Below are positions 1 through 6,185 of a stretch of 10,876 nucleotides of DNA, in pieces. Positions within the stretch are counted from its first letter, which is position 1; every line of letters starts with the position of its first letter. A program made the position numbers and the translations under genes. Source of the DNA: Thermocaproicibacter sp002410755 (GTDB lineage: Bacteria > Bacillota > Clostridia > Oscillospirales > Acutalibacteraceae); contig DAITDU010000053.1 of assembly GCA_036839715.1 (NCBI GenBank), positions 1-10,876 of the forward strand, in the 5' to 3' direction. The notes under the pieces were generated by a model, which searched no databases, was not told the DNA's origin, and saw only the letters and a list, made by a program, of their open reading frames with translations.

Positions 1-20
1 TTCCCTTTCTATTTTCCCTC

Positions 21-48
21 TTGACGAAAACAAAAAATGCGGTATAAT
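21..48 (+). promoter_or_regulatory. Strong SigA-type promoter for the left-edge RNA
   Basis: The -35 box TTGACG (21-26) and -10 box TATAAT (43-48) are separated by 16 bp, within an A-rich spacer. This is the closest match to consensus in the window. No open reading frame with a ribosome binding site follows, and a clear intrinsic terminator lies about 215 nt downstream. The promoter therefore most likely drives a free-standing non-coding RNA starting near 55-57. Confidence 0.75.
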
Positions 49-163
49 TTGGATATAGGGCACGAAAAGTGCAATGCAGAAACAGATGTGGGTAGCATCT
101 GCCTCCTGCATACGGAGCAATACCCTCCATACACAACCGGATAACCGGCGCATTGCAGTCTCT

Positions 164-192
164 ATTATACCGTTTCCTCAGCTTTTTGTACA
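164..192 (-). promoter_or_regulatory. Possible antisense promoter inside the ncRNA region
   Basis: On the minus strand TGTACA (192-187) and TATAAT (169-164) are 17 bp apart. The -10 is perfect; the -35 matches four of six bases. It points left, against the forward promoter, and its -10 lies in a 9-bp inverted repeat with the forward -10 (40-48 with 164-172). It may be only one arm of that repeat. Confidence 0.25.
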
Positions 193-227
193 GGGGGCGG
201 CGGAGAAATTCTTGCGCTTGTCCGTTT

Positions 228-269
228 GGCGCTGTATATGGATGGAAAATCCGTATCCAGCGCCTTTTT
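228..269 (+). terminator. Intrinsic terminator of the left-edge ncRNA
   Basis: The stem pairs GGCGCTG (228-234) with CAGCGCC (258-264). It continues, after one mismatch, as ATATGGAT (236-243) with ATCCGTAT (249-256), closed by a 5-nt loop GGAAA. TTTTT follows immediately (265-269). This is a textbook rho-independent terminator and sets the 3' end of the upstream RNA. Confidence 0.88.
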
Positions 270-277
270 GCGCCCTT

Positions 278-349
278 GGGCAGGCGGCCAATGAACTATA
301 ACGACAAAATCACATATATGAAGCTCCTCCTAATTTTGGCCGCCTGCCC
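278..349. repeat. 14-bp perfect inverted repeat with 44-nt loop
   Basis: GGGCAGGCGGCCAA (278-291) is the exact reverse complement of 336-349, with an AT-rich 44-nt spacer holding CTCCTCC (324-330). No T-run follows on the plus strand, so it is not a standard terminator. It starts nine bases after the preceding terminator. It could be a second RNA hairpin reached by read-through, or a DNA site. No transposase or target duplication is seen. Confidence 0.7.
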
Positions 350-383
350 TTCCCTTGCTTGTGAAAAGATGTTGATATAAATT

Positions 384-434
384 ACGCAAAATGGCCCGCA
401 CCGGCACCCGTCTGTGCCCGTGCGGGCCTTGCGT
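384..434. repeat. Long GC-rich hairpin
   Basis: Three stacked helices are visible: ACGCAA (384-389) with TTGCGT (429-434), GGCCCGCAC (393-401) with GTGCGGGCC (420-428), and GGCAC (403-407) with GTGCC (414-418), closed by a 6-nt loop. Only a 3-nt bulge and one mismatch interrupt about 20 base pairs. There is no T-run on either side, so a classic terminator is unlikely. It may be a stable RNA element or a backup transcription barrier. Confidence 0.65.
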
Positions 435-692
435 TCCGCTTTGATGCCTTGATAGTGTCAAGGCGGCCGGTTCGGCGTTCACAATCTAGTCCCAGCTTAT
501 AATCTTTAATAGTCCTTAGAATGCCGTCAAGCTCTTGGAAGCCGGGAGGTGAAGATGGGGCCTTCCCGGGAAGGGAAAACAGCCGGCCATCCCCTACTGC
601 AAAGGGACCAGGAAGAAATCAACAGACGCCAGCCGTGAAGACTTCAAATCCCCGGCGGGCGTATTTAATCTAGCCCAAAACAGTTTCTGCGG
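435..692. other. Intergenic region with several hairpins, no convincing gene
   Basis: This stretch holds a 7-bp hairpin (446-464), a 14-bp perfect palindrome CCTTCCCGGGAAGG (561-574), and a TATAAT at 498-503 without a good -35. A 50-codon plus-strand frame (521-673) has no ribosome binding site and a low-complexity, Pro/Gly/Ser-rich translation, so I do not call it a gene. The mix of purine-rich linkers and short GC-rich helices is compatible with a further structured RNA, but no known family could be assigned by eye. Confidence 0.4.
626..662 (-). terminator. Hairpin downstream of the small cysteine-rich gene, possible weak terminator
   Basis: ACGCC-A-GCCG (626-635) pairs with CGGC-G-GGCGT (653-662), nine base pairs with one A/G mismatch and an 18-nt loop. 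It lies about 30 nt beyond the stop of the minus-strand small gene. In that direction it is followed by a T-rich but not uniform stretch. It is the best candidate end for that transcript, but it lacks a proper T-run. Confidence 0.3.
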
Positions 693-842
693 TTAAGAAC
701 GGCAATCCAGGATCCGACTAATCAGAGTCTTTAACGTGCAAAGGTCCTGTGTGTTTAAATCGTCAAGGCTGTCAACAATACTTTTCAGCGCGCAGGCACT
801 TGAAGGATCAGAGCAGTTACAGTTATTAGAGTAGCATGCCAT
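693..842 (-). CDS. Small cysteine-rich protein, 49 aa, unknown function
   Basis: An unrecognised gene, supported by expression signals. A near-perfect Shine-Dalgarno AAAGGAGGGGG (860-850, minus strand) sits 7 nt before the ATG, and a well-spaced promoter lies upstream. The translated protein begins MACYSNNCNCSDPSSAC and has six cysteines: C3, C8, C10, C17, C35 and C47. The first four form a compact cluster that could bind metal or form disulfides. The remainder (about residues 18-49) is a leucine/isoleucine-rich stretch with heptad-like spacing that is probably helical. There is no signal peptide or membrane segment, suggesting a cytoplasmic protein. It is monocistronic, flanked by the structured region on one side and a gene-poor gap on the other. 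Metal binding, redox or sporulation-related roles would be guesses. The evidence that it is translated is good; its function is open. Confidence 0.7.
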   Translation of the reverse strand: MACYSNNCNCSDPSSACALKSIVDSLDDLNTQDLCTLKTLISRILDCRS

Positions 843-877
843 TGAAAAACCCCCTCCTTTATCAATCGGACTACGTC

Positions 878-907
878 ATAGTATGTTAAAACCATCCTGC
901 TTGTCAA
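878..907 (-). promoter_or_regulatory. Promoter of the small cysteine-rich gene
   Basis: On the minus strand a perfect TTGACA (907-902) is followed 18 bp later by TACTAT (883-878). An alternative -10, CATACT (885-880), has 16-bp spacing. Transcription would begin near 871, leaving a leader of about 30 nt that carries the strong ribosome binding site at 860-850. Confidence 0.65.
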
Positions 908-1176
908 TATTGGGATAGGGAATGCGGGAAAGCTTGTCTGCCGGTGCCGCGGAAAACTTTTCCTGGGAGTGGGTAGCCATTTCGACGAATCAGCATAAAA
1001 TGAAACAACCCGGAAGCTATTATTCAAAATTAGTCGGTATAGCTTATAACGTTCCGAAAGAGAAAAAGACGGCAGTACAGGTGGCATTTCTGTTCGGGAA
1101 GCGAAAAGTATAAAAATATTATGATGTATATTTTAACAAACGGAAAGGAAAAAGAGCGTAAAAAATGTTGAATAGG
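908..1176. other. Gene-poor gap upstream of opp
   Basis: I see no supported gene here. A 63-codon plus-strand frame (922-1113) overlaps nothing else but has only a weak GGGA in front of its ATG and a non-distinctive translation. The right half, from about 1105, becomes strongly AT-rich, as expected next to a promoter. No terminator, RNA family or repeat was evident. Confidence 0.4.
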
Positions 1177-1216
1177 CAGAAAATGAATTTTTTGTTAATA
1201 AATATTGCATTTTCTG
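1177..1216. promoter_or_regulatory. 9-bp inverted repeat abutting the opp -35 box, candidate operator
   Basis: CAGAAAATG (1177-1185) and CATTTTCTG (1208-1216) are exact reverse complements separated by 22 bp. The right arm ends at the base before the -35 box. Each arm is the CAGAAAAT half of a CodY-type box. Extended to 15 bp, the left site (1171-1185) matches 11 of 15 bases of AATTTTCWGAAAATT; the right site, read on the minus strand (1222-1208), matches 10 and overlaps the -35. Peptide importers are frequent CodY targets in Firmicutes. Assignment to CodY is inference. Confidence 0.4.
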
Positions 1217-1245
1217 TTTACTTCAACAGTTTGTAGTGGTACAAT
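1217..1245 (+). promoter_or_regulatory. opp operon promoter
   Basis: TTTACT (1217-1222) and TACAAT (1240-1245) have ideal 17-bp spacing. The start of transcription would be near 1252, giving a leader of about 60 nt before oppA. The oppA ribosome binding site is a modest AGAAGG (1298-1303), 8 nt from the ATG. Confidence 0.65.
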
Positions 1246-1311
1246 TTTAAACTAAAAGAGTAAGAACTATTACCAACTCTAAAATTTTGGAACTGAGAGA
1301 AGGCAGAAGCA

Positions 1312-2979
1312 ATGAAAAAGGCAAAAACTGCTGTAGCACTGTCCTTGGCTGCAGCCCTCATAGTGGGCATGGCCGGGTGCGGCCCTGCCAACACATCTTC
1401 AAGCACCTCTGGTAAGGCAGGAAAATCCTCCACCGACCTGAACGTGATGTCTGAAACCGAGGTGGAAAGCCTTGACCCGCAGATTGCGACAGATGGGACT
1501 TCCTTTGAGGTTATTGCCGACTACATGGATGGCCTGATGCAGATGGACTCTTCTGGAAAGACGGTCCAGGCCATTGCGCAGTCCTATGAAGTTTCCGCCG
1601 ATGGTAAAACTTATACTTTCCACCTGCGCAAGGATGTCAAATGGTCAAACGGCGACCCCGTTACTGCTGCTGACTTTGTATTTGGGTGGCAGCGTGCGGT
1701 TGACCCCGCAAACGCGAGTGAGTATGCCTATATGCTGAGCGATATCGGCCAGGTGAAAAATGCCCAGGAAATCATCGACAAGAAAGCCGACAAGTCCACG
1801 CTTGGCGTCACGGCAGTCGATGACTATACGCTGAAAGTGGAGCTGAATGTGCCGGTCAGCTTTTTCCCGTCGCTGATGTATTTCCCAACCTATTACCCCA
1901 TGAACGAAAAATTCTTTAAGAGCTGCAACGGCAAATACGGCACAAGCCCTTCAACAACGCTTTCCAACGGAGCGTTTATCCTTGACAGCTATGAGCCGGC
2001 TGCAACTTCGTTCCACCTCAAGAAAAACGACAAATACTATGATGCTTCAAGGATCAAACTGTCCGGCCTCAATTACCAGGTCATCAAGGACAGCCAGCAG
2101 GCGCTGATGAGCTACCAGACCAATACGCTTGACACAACGCTCCTCAACGGCGACCAGGTAGACCAGGTGAAGAATGATCCCACTTTCAAGAGCGTCGGCG
2201 CCGGATGCCTTTGGTATATCGCTCCGAACATGAGCGCAGTCCCTGCCCTTGCCAACCAGGACCTGCGCCTTGCAATGACCTTTGCCCTGAACCGTGAAAG
2301 CATTACGAAAGATGTGCTTAAGGATGGTTCAACACCAACCTACACCGCTGTTCCGCCGCAGTTTGCTACGAGCCCGGACGGCAAGGACTTCTCTGCCGAC
2401 CAGAAAAAGTATTCTGATTTCTGCGCCGACGATGCTGCAAAGGCAAAGTCATACTACGAGAAGGCGAAGAAGGAACTGAATGCCAACTCGTTCAAGTTTA
2501 AGCTTGTGGTTGACGCCGACGATGCGCCACAAAAAGTTGCGCAGGTTGTCAAAGAGCAACTGGAAAAGACGCTCCCCGGCATGACGATTGACCTTGTAAT
2601 CGAACCGAAGAAACAGCGCGTGGAGGATATGCAGGACGGTAAATTTGAAATCGGCCTTACCCGTTGGGGCCCGGACTACGCTGACCCGATGACATACCTC
2701 AGCATGTGGGTTACGAAGAATTCCAACAACTACGGCCTGTGGTCTGATGCAGATTATGACACAATCATCAAGAGATGCTCAAGCGGTGACCTCTGCACAA
2801 AACCCACCGATCGCTGGAACGCAATGTATGATGCGGAAAAAATCGTGTTGCAGCAGGCGGCTATCTATCCGCTGTACACGCAGTGCAACGTTGAGATGGT
2901 AAGCGCGAAAGTCAAAGGAATTGCATATCACCCAATCGCCCTTAACCGTGTATTTAAGGATGCTGAAAAAACCAGCTGA
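1312..2979 (+). CDS. oppA: Oligopeptide ABC transporter substrate-binding lipoprotein OppA
   Basis: The extracytoplasmic receptor captures short peptides and delivers them to the OppBC channel. Its 555 residues are typical for OppA. Residues 1-22 are a lipoprotein signal peptide (KK start, hydrophobic core) with lipobox MAGC, so C23 would be lipidated and anchor the protein to the membrane. A Ser/Thr/Gly linker (about 24-41) follows. The family 5 solute-binding signature is at about 105-131, including WSNGDPVTAADF. FALNRESI (324-331) and RWGPDYADPMTYL (451-463), followed by NNYGLWSDADYD, are characteristic of oligopeptide rather than nickel receptors. The gene is first in a five-gene opp operon and is separated from oppB by a hairpin-bearing gap. 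The exact peptide preference cannot be read from sequence; the OppA family assignment is secure. Confidence 0.95.
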   Translation: MKKAKTAVALSLAAALIVGMAGCGPANTSSSTSGKAGKSSTDLNVMSETEVESLDPQIATDGTSFEVIADYMDGLMQMDSSGKTVQAIAQSYEVSADGKTYTFHLRKDVKWSNGDPVTAADFVFGWQRAVDPANASEYAYMLSDIGQVKNAQEIIDKKADKSTLGVTAVDDYTLKVELNVPVSFFPSLMYFPTYYPMNEKFFKSCNGKYGTSPSTTLSNGAFILDSYEPAATSFHLKKNDKYYDASRIKLSGLNYQVIKDSQQALMSYQTNTLDTTLLNGDQVDQVKNDPTFKSVGAGCLWYIAPNMSAVPALANQDLRLAMTFALNRESITKDVLKDGSTPTYTAVPPQFATSPDGKDFSADQKKYSDFCADDAAKAKSYYEKAKKELNANSFKFKLVVDADDAPQKVAQVVKEQLEKTLPGMTIDLVIEPKKQRVEDMQDGKFEIGLTRWGPDYADPMTYLSMWVTKNSNNYGLWSDADYDTIIKRCSSGDLCTKPTDRWNAMYDAEKIVLQQAAIYPLYTQCNVEMVSAKVKGIAYHPIALNRVFKDAEKTS

Positions 2980-3016
2980 AAACCAGCCGGGATTAGCCGG
3001 AAATTTAGCTCCGCAA

Positions 3017-3050
3017 TGCACAGCGGCTCCGCAAAAAGGGCCGCTGCGCA
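3017..3050 (+). other. Intercistronic hairpin between oppA and oppB
   Basis: TGCACAGCGGC (3017-3027) pairs with GCCGCTGCGCA (3040-3050), ten pairs with one A/C mismatch and a 12-nt loop. No T-run follows, so it is unlikely to be a full terminator. Hairpins in this position behind binding-protein genes commonly protect the upstream message from 3' decay, which would raise OppA over the membrane components. That role here is inferred. Confidence 0.6.
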
Positions 3051-3074
3051 CCTGTATTTAAAGGAGAATGCCCC

Positions 3075-4016
3075 ATGAAAAAATATGCGCTCAAAAGGAT
3101 TTTGCTCTCACTGTTTACGCTGCTGGTAATCCTGCTGGTTCTGTTTATTCTGATGCAGCTGATGCCAGGCTCGCCGTTTAACGACGAAAAGTTGAACGCG
3201 GAGCAGAAGGCAAACCTGTACGCAAAATACGGCCTTGACCAGCCGGTCATCGTGCAGTTCTTCCGCTATGTGGGGCACATGCTCACCGGCGACTTCGGCG
3301 TGAGCTACAATATTTCAAAAAACACTCCGATTTCCCAGTTGATTCAGACGCGGCTGCCAATCTCCATCGGCATCGGCGGCATGGCGGTTGCAATCGGTGC
3401 TATAGTAGGGCTGGTACTTGGCATCATCTCTGCCATCTGGCATGATACGTTTGTGGACACCATTGCAACGATTATTTCCGTCATTGGCGTCTCGGTGCCT
3501 TCCTATGTGTTTGCACTGGCGCTGAGCTATTCCTTTGGGTTCCGGCTGCGCTGGTTCCCAATGCTGTTTACGGCGAAGCAGATGTTTTCTTCCAGTGTGC
3601 TGCCGAGCATTGCGCTTTCCATGTTCACCATGGCATCCATAGCGCGCTTTACACGAAGTGAAATGCTTGAGGTGCTGGGGAGCGAATATATGCTTCTTGC
3701 TGAAAGCAAAGGGCTTTCCGGCCCTGCGCTGATTTTCCGCCATGCGCTCCGCAATGCGCTGATTCCGATTATCACAGTGCTGGCACCGCTTATTGTTGAC
3801 CTGATGACCGGTTCGCTCGTCGTAGAAAAGATTTTTGCCATCCCGGGCGTCGGCAGCCTGCTTGTCACGGCAATCCAGTCAAACGACTACAACGTAGTCA
3901 TTGCCCTGAGCTTTATTTACAGTGCCATGTACATCGGTATCATGCTCATTGTTGATATCCTTTATGGGATTATCGATCCACGCATTCGTCTTGCAAAAAA
4001 GGAGGGAGCCGCATGA
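3075..4016 (+). CDS. oppB: Oligopeptide ABC transporter permease OppB
   Basis: One of the two inner-membrane subunits forming the peptide channel. The 313-residue length and the opening MKKYALKRILLSL with a long first membrane segment (about 9-29) ending in MPGSPF are typical of OppB/DppB. Further membrane segments are at about 98-120, 132-156, 176-192, 234-256 and 276-298. The cytoplasmic EAA loop that docks on the ATPases is at about 209-231 (ESKGLSGPALIFRHALRNALIP). The C-terminal DPRIRL motif is also usual. AAAGGAG (3060-3066) lies 8 nt before the ATG. Its stop overlaps the oppC start by four bases (ATGA), indicating translational coupling. A dipeptide-type permease would look similar; operon context and the OppA type favour oligopeptides. 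Confidence 0.95.
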   Translation: MKKYALKRILLSLFTLLVILLVLFILMQLMPGSPFNDEKLNAEQKANLYAKYGLDQPVIVQFFRYVGHMLTGDFGVSYNISKNTPISQLIQTRLPISIGIGGMAVAIGAIVGLVLGIISAIWHDTFVDTIATIISVIGVSVPSYVFALALSYSFGFRLRWFPMLFTAKQMFSSSVLPSIALSMFTMASIARFTRSEMLEVLGSEYMLLAESKGLSGPALIFRHALRNALIPIITVLAPLIVDLMTGSLVVEKIFAIPGVGSLLVTAIQSNDYNVVIALSFIYSAMYIGIMLIVDILYGIIDPRIRLAKKEGAA

Positions 4017-5080
4017 ATGCAGCTACACAGGCGTCCGGTGCACCGGTAACGGAAACTGCCGTTTTCCGCCCGGACGACTTCAAGCTGAAAAACAATGCGG
4101 ACGAAATCCGTGTGGATACGAACTTTGTCTCGCAGAGTTTCTGGAAGGAAGCGGTTATCCGTTTCCGAAGGAAAAAAAGCGCAGTGTTTGGCCTGATTAT
4201 GATTCTTTTAATCACCTTAATAGCGATTTTCGGGCCGGGAATGAACGGCTATACCTATTCCGGCCAGAACCTCTCTCAGAAGGACCTGGCACCGCGTGTG
4301 CCGGGCATTGAGAGTATCGGCATCCTGAAAGGCGATGAAAAAATATCCACAACAAATGGAACATATGTTGTCAACAATTACAAGCTGAAAAACCTTTCTA
4401 ATGTCTATTACTGGTTTGGCAGCGATACCTTCGGCCGTGATATTTGGACGCGTACCTGGAGCGGCGCGCGCGTTTCCCTTATTATCGCCGTCGCAGCAGC
4501 ATTTATTGATATGGTGATTGGCATGAGCTACGGCCTGATTTCCGGCTACTTCGGCGGCAGGGTGGATAACGTGATGCAGCGAATCCTTGAAATTGCGAAC
4601 GGGATTCCGCAGCTTGTCGTTGTTACGCTCCTGCTGTTGGTTCTACAGCCCGGGATGCTGACCATTATCTTTGCTTTGATGCTGACTCAGTGGATTGGCA
4701 TGAGCCGCATTGCACGCGCAGAGATGCTGAAGCTTAAGGAACAGGAATTTGTGCTTGCTTCGCGCACGCTCGGTGCCGGGGATTTCTTTATTATCTTCCG
4801 TGAAGTTTTGCCCAACATCATCGGCCCGGTCATCACACAGGTAATGTTCAGTATCCCGACGGCAATTTTTACCGAGGCATTCCTCTCTTTTGTCGGCCTC
4901 GGCATCCCGGTGCCGCAGTGCTCGCTTGGCTCCCTGATTTCGGAGGGGTTCAACAGCTTTACTACCCATCCATACCAGATTGTCCCGCCGATAATCGTGA
5001 TGTCGCTGTTGATGCTGAGCTTTAACCTTGTTGCCGATGGACTGCGCGAAGCGCTTGACCCGAAGCTGAAGGAAATGTGA
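4013..5080 (+). CDS. oppC: Oligopeptide ABC transporter permease OppC
   Basis: The second channel subunit, partner of OppB. It has a hydrophilic cytoplasmic N-terminus of about 56 residues and a first membrane segment at about 57-74. A long extracytoplasmic stretch (about 75-150) follows, ending in the OppC/DppC hallmark FGSDTFGRD (135-143). The remaining membrane segments include about 154-175, 198-224, 276-298 and 320-340. The EAA loop is at about 248-271 (ASRTLGAGDFFIIFREVLPNII). The C-terminus has the usual DGLREALDPKLK. At 355 residues it is longer than many OppC proteins (about 300), mainly from the N-terminus and the first outer loop. GGAGGG precedes the start, which overlaps the oppB stop; the oppD start follows 13 nt after its stop. 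Confidence 0.95.
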   Translation: MNAATQASGAPVTETAVFRPDDFKLKNNADEIRVDTNFVSQSFWKEAVIRFRRKKSAVFGLIMILLITLIAIFGPGMNGYTYSGQNLSQKDLAPRVPGIESIGILKGDEKISTTNGTYVVNNYKLKNLSNVYYWFGSDTFGRDIWTRTWSGARVSLIIAVAAAFIDMVIGMSYGLISGYFGGRVDNVMQRILEIANGIPQLVVVTLLLLVLQPGMLTIIFALMLTQWIGMSRIARAEMLKLKEQEFVLASRTLGAGDFFIIFREVLPNIIGPVITQVMFSIPTAIFTEAFLSFVGLGIPVPQCSLGSLISEGFNSFTTHPYQIVPPIIVMSLLMLSFNLVADGLREALDPKLKEM

Positions 5081-5093
5081 GGGGGATTGCGGT

Positions 5094-6185
5094 ATGGAAA
5101 AGAAAGATAAAATCCTCTCCGTCCGTGGGCTTGATATTACATTCCGCACCACAGCCGGGCCGGTGCATGCCATCCGTGGCGTTGACCTTGACCTTTACCG
5201 GGGAGAGACCGTTGCGGTTGTAGGCGAATCCGGCAGCGGAAAATCTGTTACCATGCGTGCTGCCATGGGAATCCTTGCCTCCAATGCGACCGTGAACGGC
5301 GGGACAATCCAATTTTCCTACCGTCACGCGGACGGCAGCCCGGAAACGGTTGACATCCTGAAAAAAGACAAGAAATGGATTCGCAGGCATATCAATGGAA
5401 AACGTATGGCCATGATTTTTCAGGATCCAATGACCAGCCTTGACCCGACCATGACAATCGGGAAACAAATCGTGGAAGGGATGATTTGGCATTACAAAAC
5501 GCCAAAGAATGAAGCCTACCAGCGCGCGCTGGAGTTGCTGCGGGAAGTCGGCATTACCGATGCTGAAAAGCGCATGAAGAATTACCCGCATCAGCTTTCC
5601 GGCGGAATGCGGCAGCGCGTTGTAATTGCGACTGCACTGGCCTGCGACCCCGACCTCCTCATCTGTGACGAACCGACTACGGCCCTTGACGTAACCATTC
5701 AGGCGAAAATCCTCGAGCTAATCCGCCGTATCCAGAAAGAACGCGGCATTTCCGTTATTTATATCACGCATGACCTTGGTGTCGTGGCGAAAGTCGCCGA
5801 TTATATTGAAGTTATGTATGCCGGGAAAATCGTGGAAAAAGGCACGGCAAACGAAATTTTCTACGATCCGCGCCATCCGTATACCTGGGGCCTGCTCTCT
5901 GCAATGCCGGACCTCGACACGTCGGACGAACGCCTCTATACCATTCCAGGCTCGCCGCCGAACCTGCTGCATGAAAAGCCGGGCGACGCATTTGCGGCGC
6001 GCAATCCCTATGCGCTGAAAATTGATGACCGCCTTACCCCGCCGATGTTCCGGATTACGGATACGCACTATGCAGCCACATGGCTTCTTGATTCGCGGGC
6101 GCCAAAGGTGGAAATGCCTGCGGAGCTGCGCGCTCGGATTGACCGCATGAAAAAGGAGGCTGGTCAGGTTGACACAGGAAAATAA
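5094..6185 (+). CDS. oppD: Oligopeptide ABC transporter ATP-binding protein OppD
   Basis: A cytoplasmic ATPase that pairs with OppF to power OppBC. Walker A GESGSGKS is at 44-51, the Q-loop in MIFQDPMTSLDP (107-118), signature LSGGMRQR at 168-175, Walker B LLICDEP at 188-194 and switch histidine H226. All catalytic residues are present. The C-terminal oligopeptide/dipeptide domain (about 255-345) normally carries four cysteines proposed to bind an Fe-S cluster (GCxFAxRCPYA...C...C). Here the equivalent positions read GDAFAARNPYALKID and HYAATW, so none is retained. I recall similar substitutions in some other Firmicute OppD proteins, so this is probably a subfamily trait rather than decay. 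GAGGGGG (5079-5085) gives an 8-nt spacing to the ATG. The last 17 nt overlap oppF. Confidence 0.95.
   Translation: MEKKDKILSVRGLDITFRTTAGPVHAIRGVDLDLYRGETVAVVGESGSGKSVTMRAAMGILASNATVNGGTIQFSYRHADGSPETVDILKKDKKWIRRHINGKRMAMIFQDPMTSLDPTMTIGKQIVEGMIWHYKTPKNEAYQRALELLREVGITDAEKRMKNYPHQLSGGMRQRVVIATALACDPDLLICDEPTTALDVTIQAKILELIRRIQKERGISVIYITHDLGVVAKVADYIEVMYAGKIVEKGTANEIFYDPRHPYTWGLLSAMPDLDTSDERLYTIPGSPPNLLHEKPGDAFAARNPYALKIDDRLTPPMFRITDTHYAATWLLDSRAPKVEMPAELRARIDRMKKEAGQVDTGK

Larger units (their letters stand above)
55..269 (+). ncRNA. Structured non-coding RNA, family not recognised
   Basis: A transcript of about 215 nt is delimited by a near-consensus promoter and an intrinsic terminator. 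Visible folding elements are: a small hairpin GCAC/GTGC (60-63 with 69-72); a closing helix TGCAATGC (70-77) with GCATTGCA (150-157), which shares three bases (70-72) with that hairpin so the two compete; hairpin CAGATG/CATCTG (83-88 with 96-101); hairpin CTCC/GGAG (103-106 with 114-117); and hairpin CCGG-ATAA-CCGG (137-148). The loop of the 83-101 hairpin carries GGGTA (90-94), complementary to TACCC at 121-125, so a pseudoknot can form inside the closing helix. Short reading frames cross the region but lack ribosome binding sites. I see none of the conserved cores of SRP RNA, RNase P RNA, tmRNA, T-box or the common riboswitches. A clostridial 6S RNA or a raiA-type RNA are possibilities I cannot confirm. 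The start is inferred from the promoter. Confidence 0.6.

Noticed and set aside
640..652. ACTTCAAATCC resembling the anticodon arm of a selenocysteine tRNA
   Set aside because: The flanking bases do not form anticodon or acceptor stems and there is no T-arm. Not a tRNA.
561..662. Resemblance to a cobalamin riboswitch (AAGGGAA, CCCCTACTGCAA, GCCAG...GAAGAC)
   Set aside because: The key CCGCNACUGU box is incomplete, the GGUG...CC element is in the wrong order, and no B12-related gene follows. Probably coincidental; a cmsearch with the cobalamin model would settle it.
521..673. 50-codon plus-strand frame rich in Pro, Gly and Ser
   Set aside because: There is no Shine-Dalgarno sequence, and the frame spans the GC-rich palindrome and hairpins. 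The composition follows the local GC-rich DNA.
1..700. CRISPR array or tRNA/rRNA genes
   Set aside because: Repeats here are single inverted pairs, not regularly spaced direct repeats, and no rRNA or tRNA core sequence is present.
785..1087. 100-codon minus-strand reading frame
   Set aside because: It runs through the promoter and ribosome binding site of the small cysteine-rich gene and overlaps it in another frame. It has no ribosome binding site of its own.
922..1113. 63-codon plus-strand reading frame in the gap before opp
   Set aside because: Only a weak, badly spaced GGGA precedes it, no promoter is evident, and its translation shows no domain, signal or compositional feature. It starts just outside the strong promoter of the opposite-strand small gene.
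1165..1236. Possible 23-codon leader peptide (starting ATGTTGAAT) upstream of oppA
   Set aside because: The purine-rich stretch is too far from the ATG, and the frame runs through the -35 box, so most of it lies upstream of the operon's transcription start.
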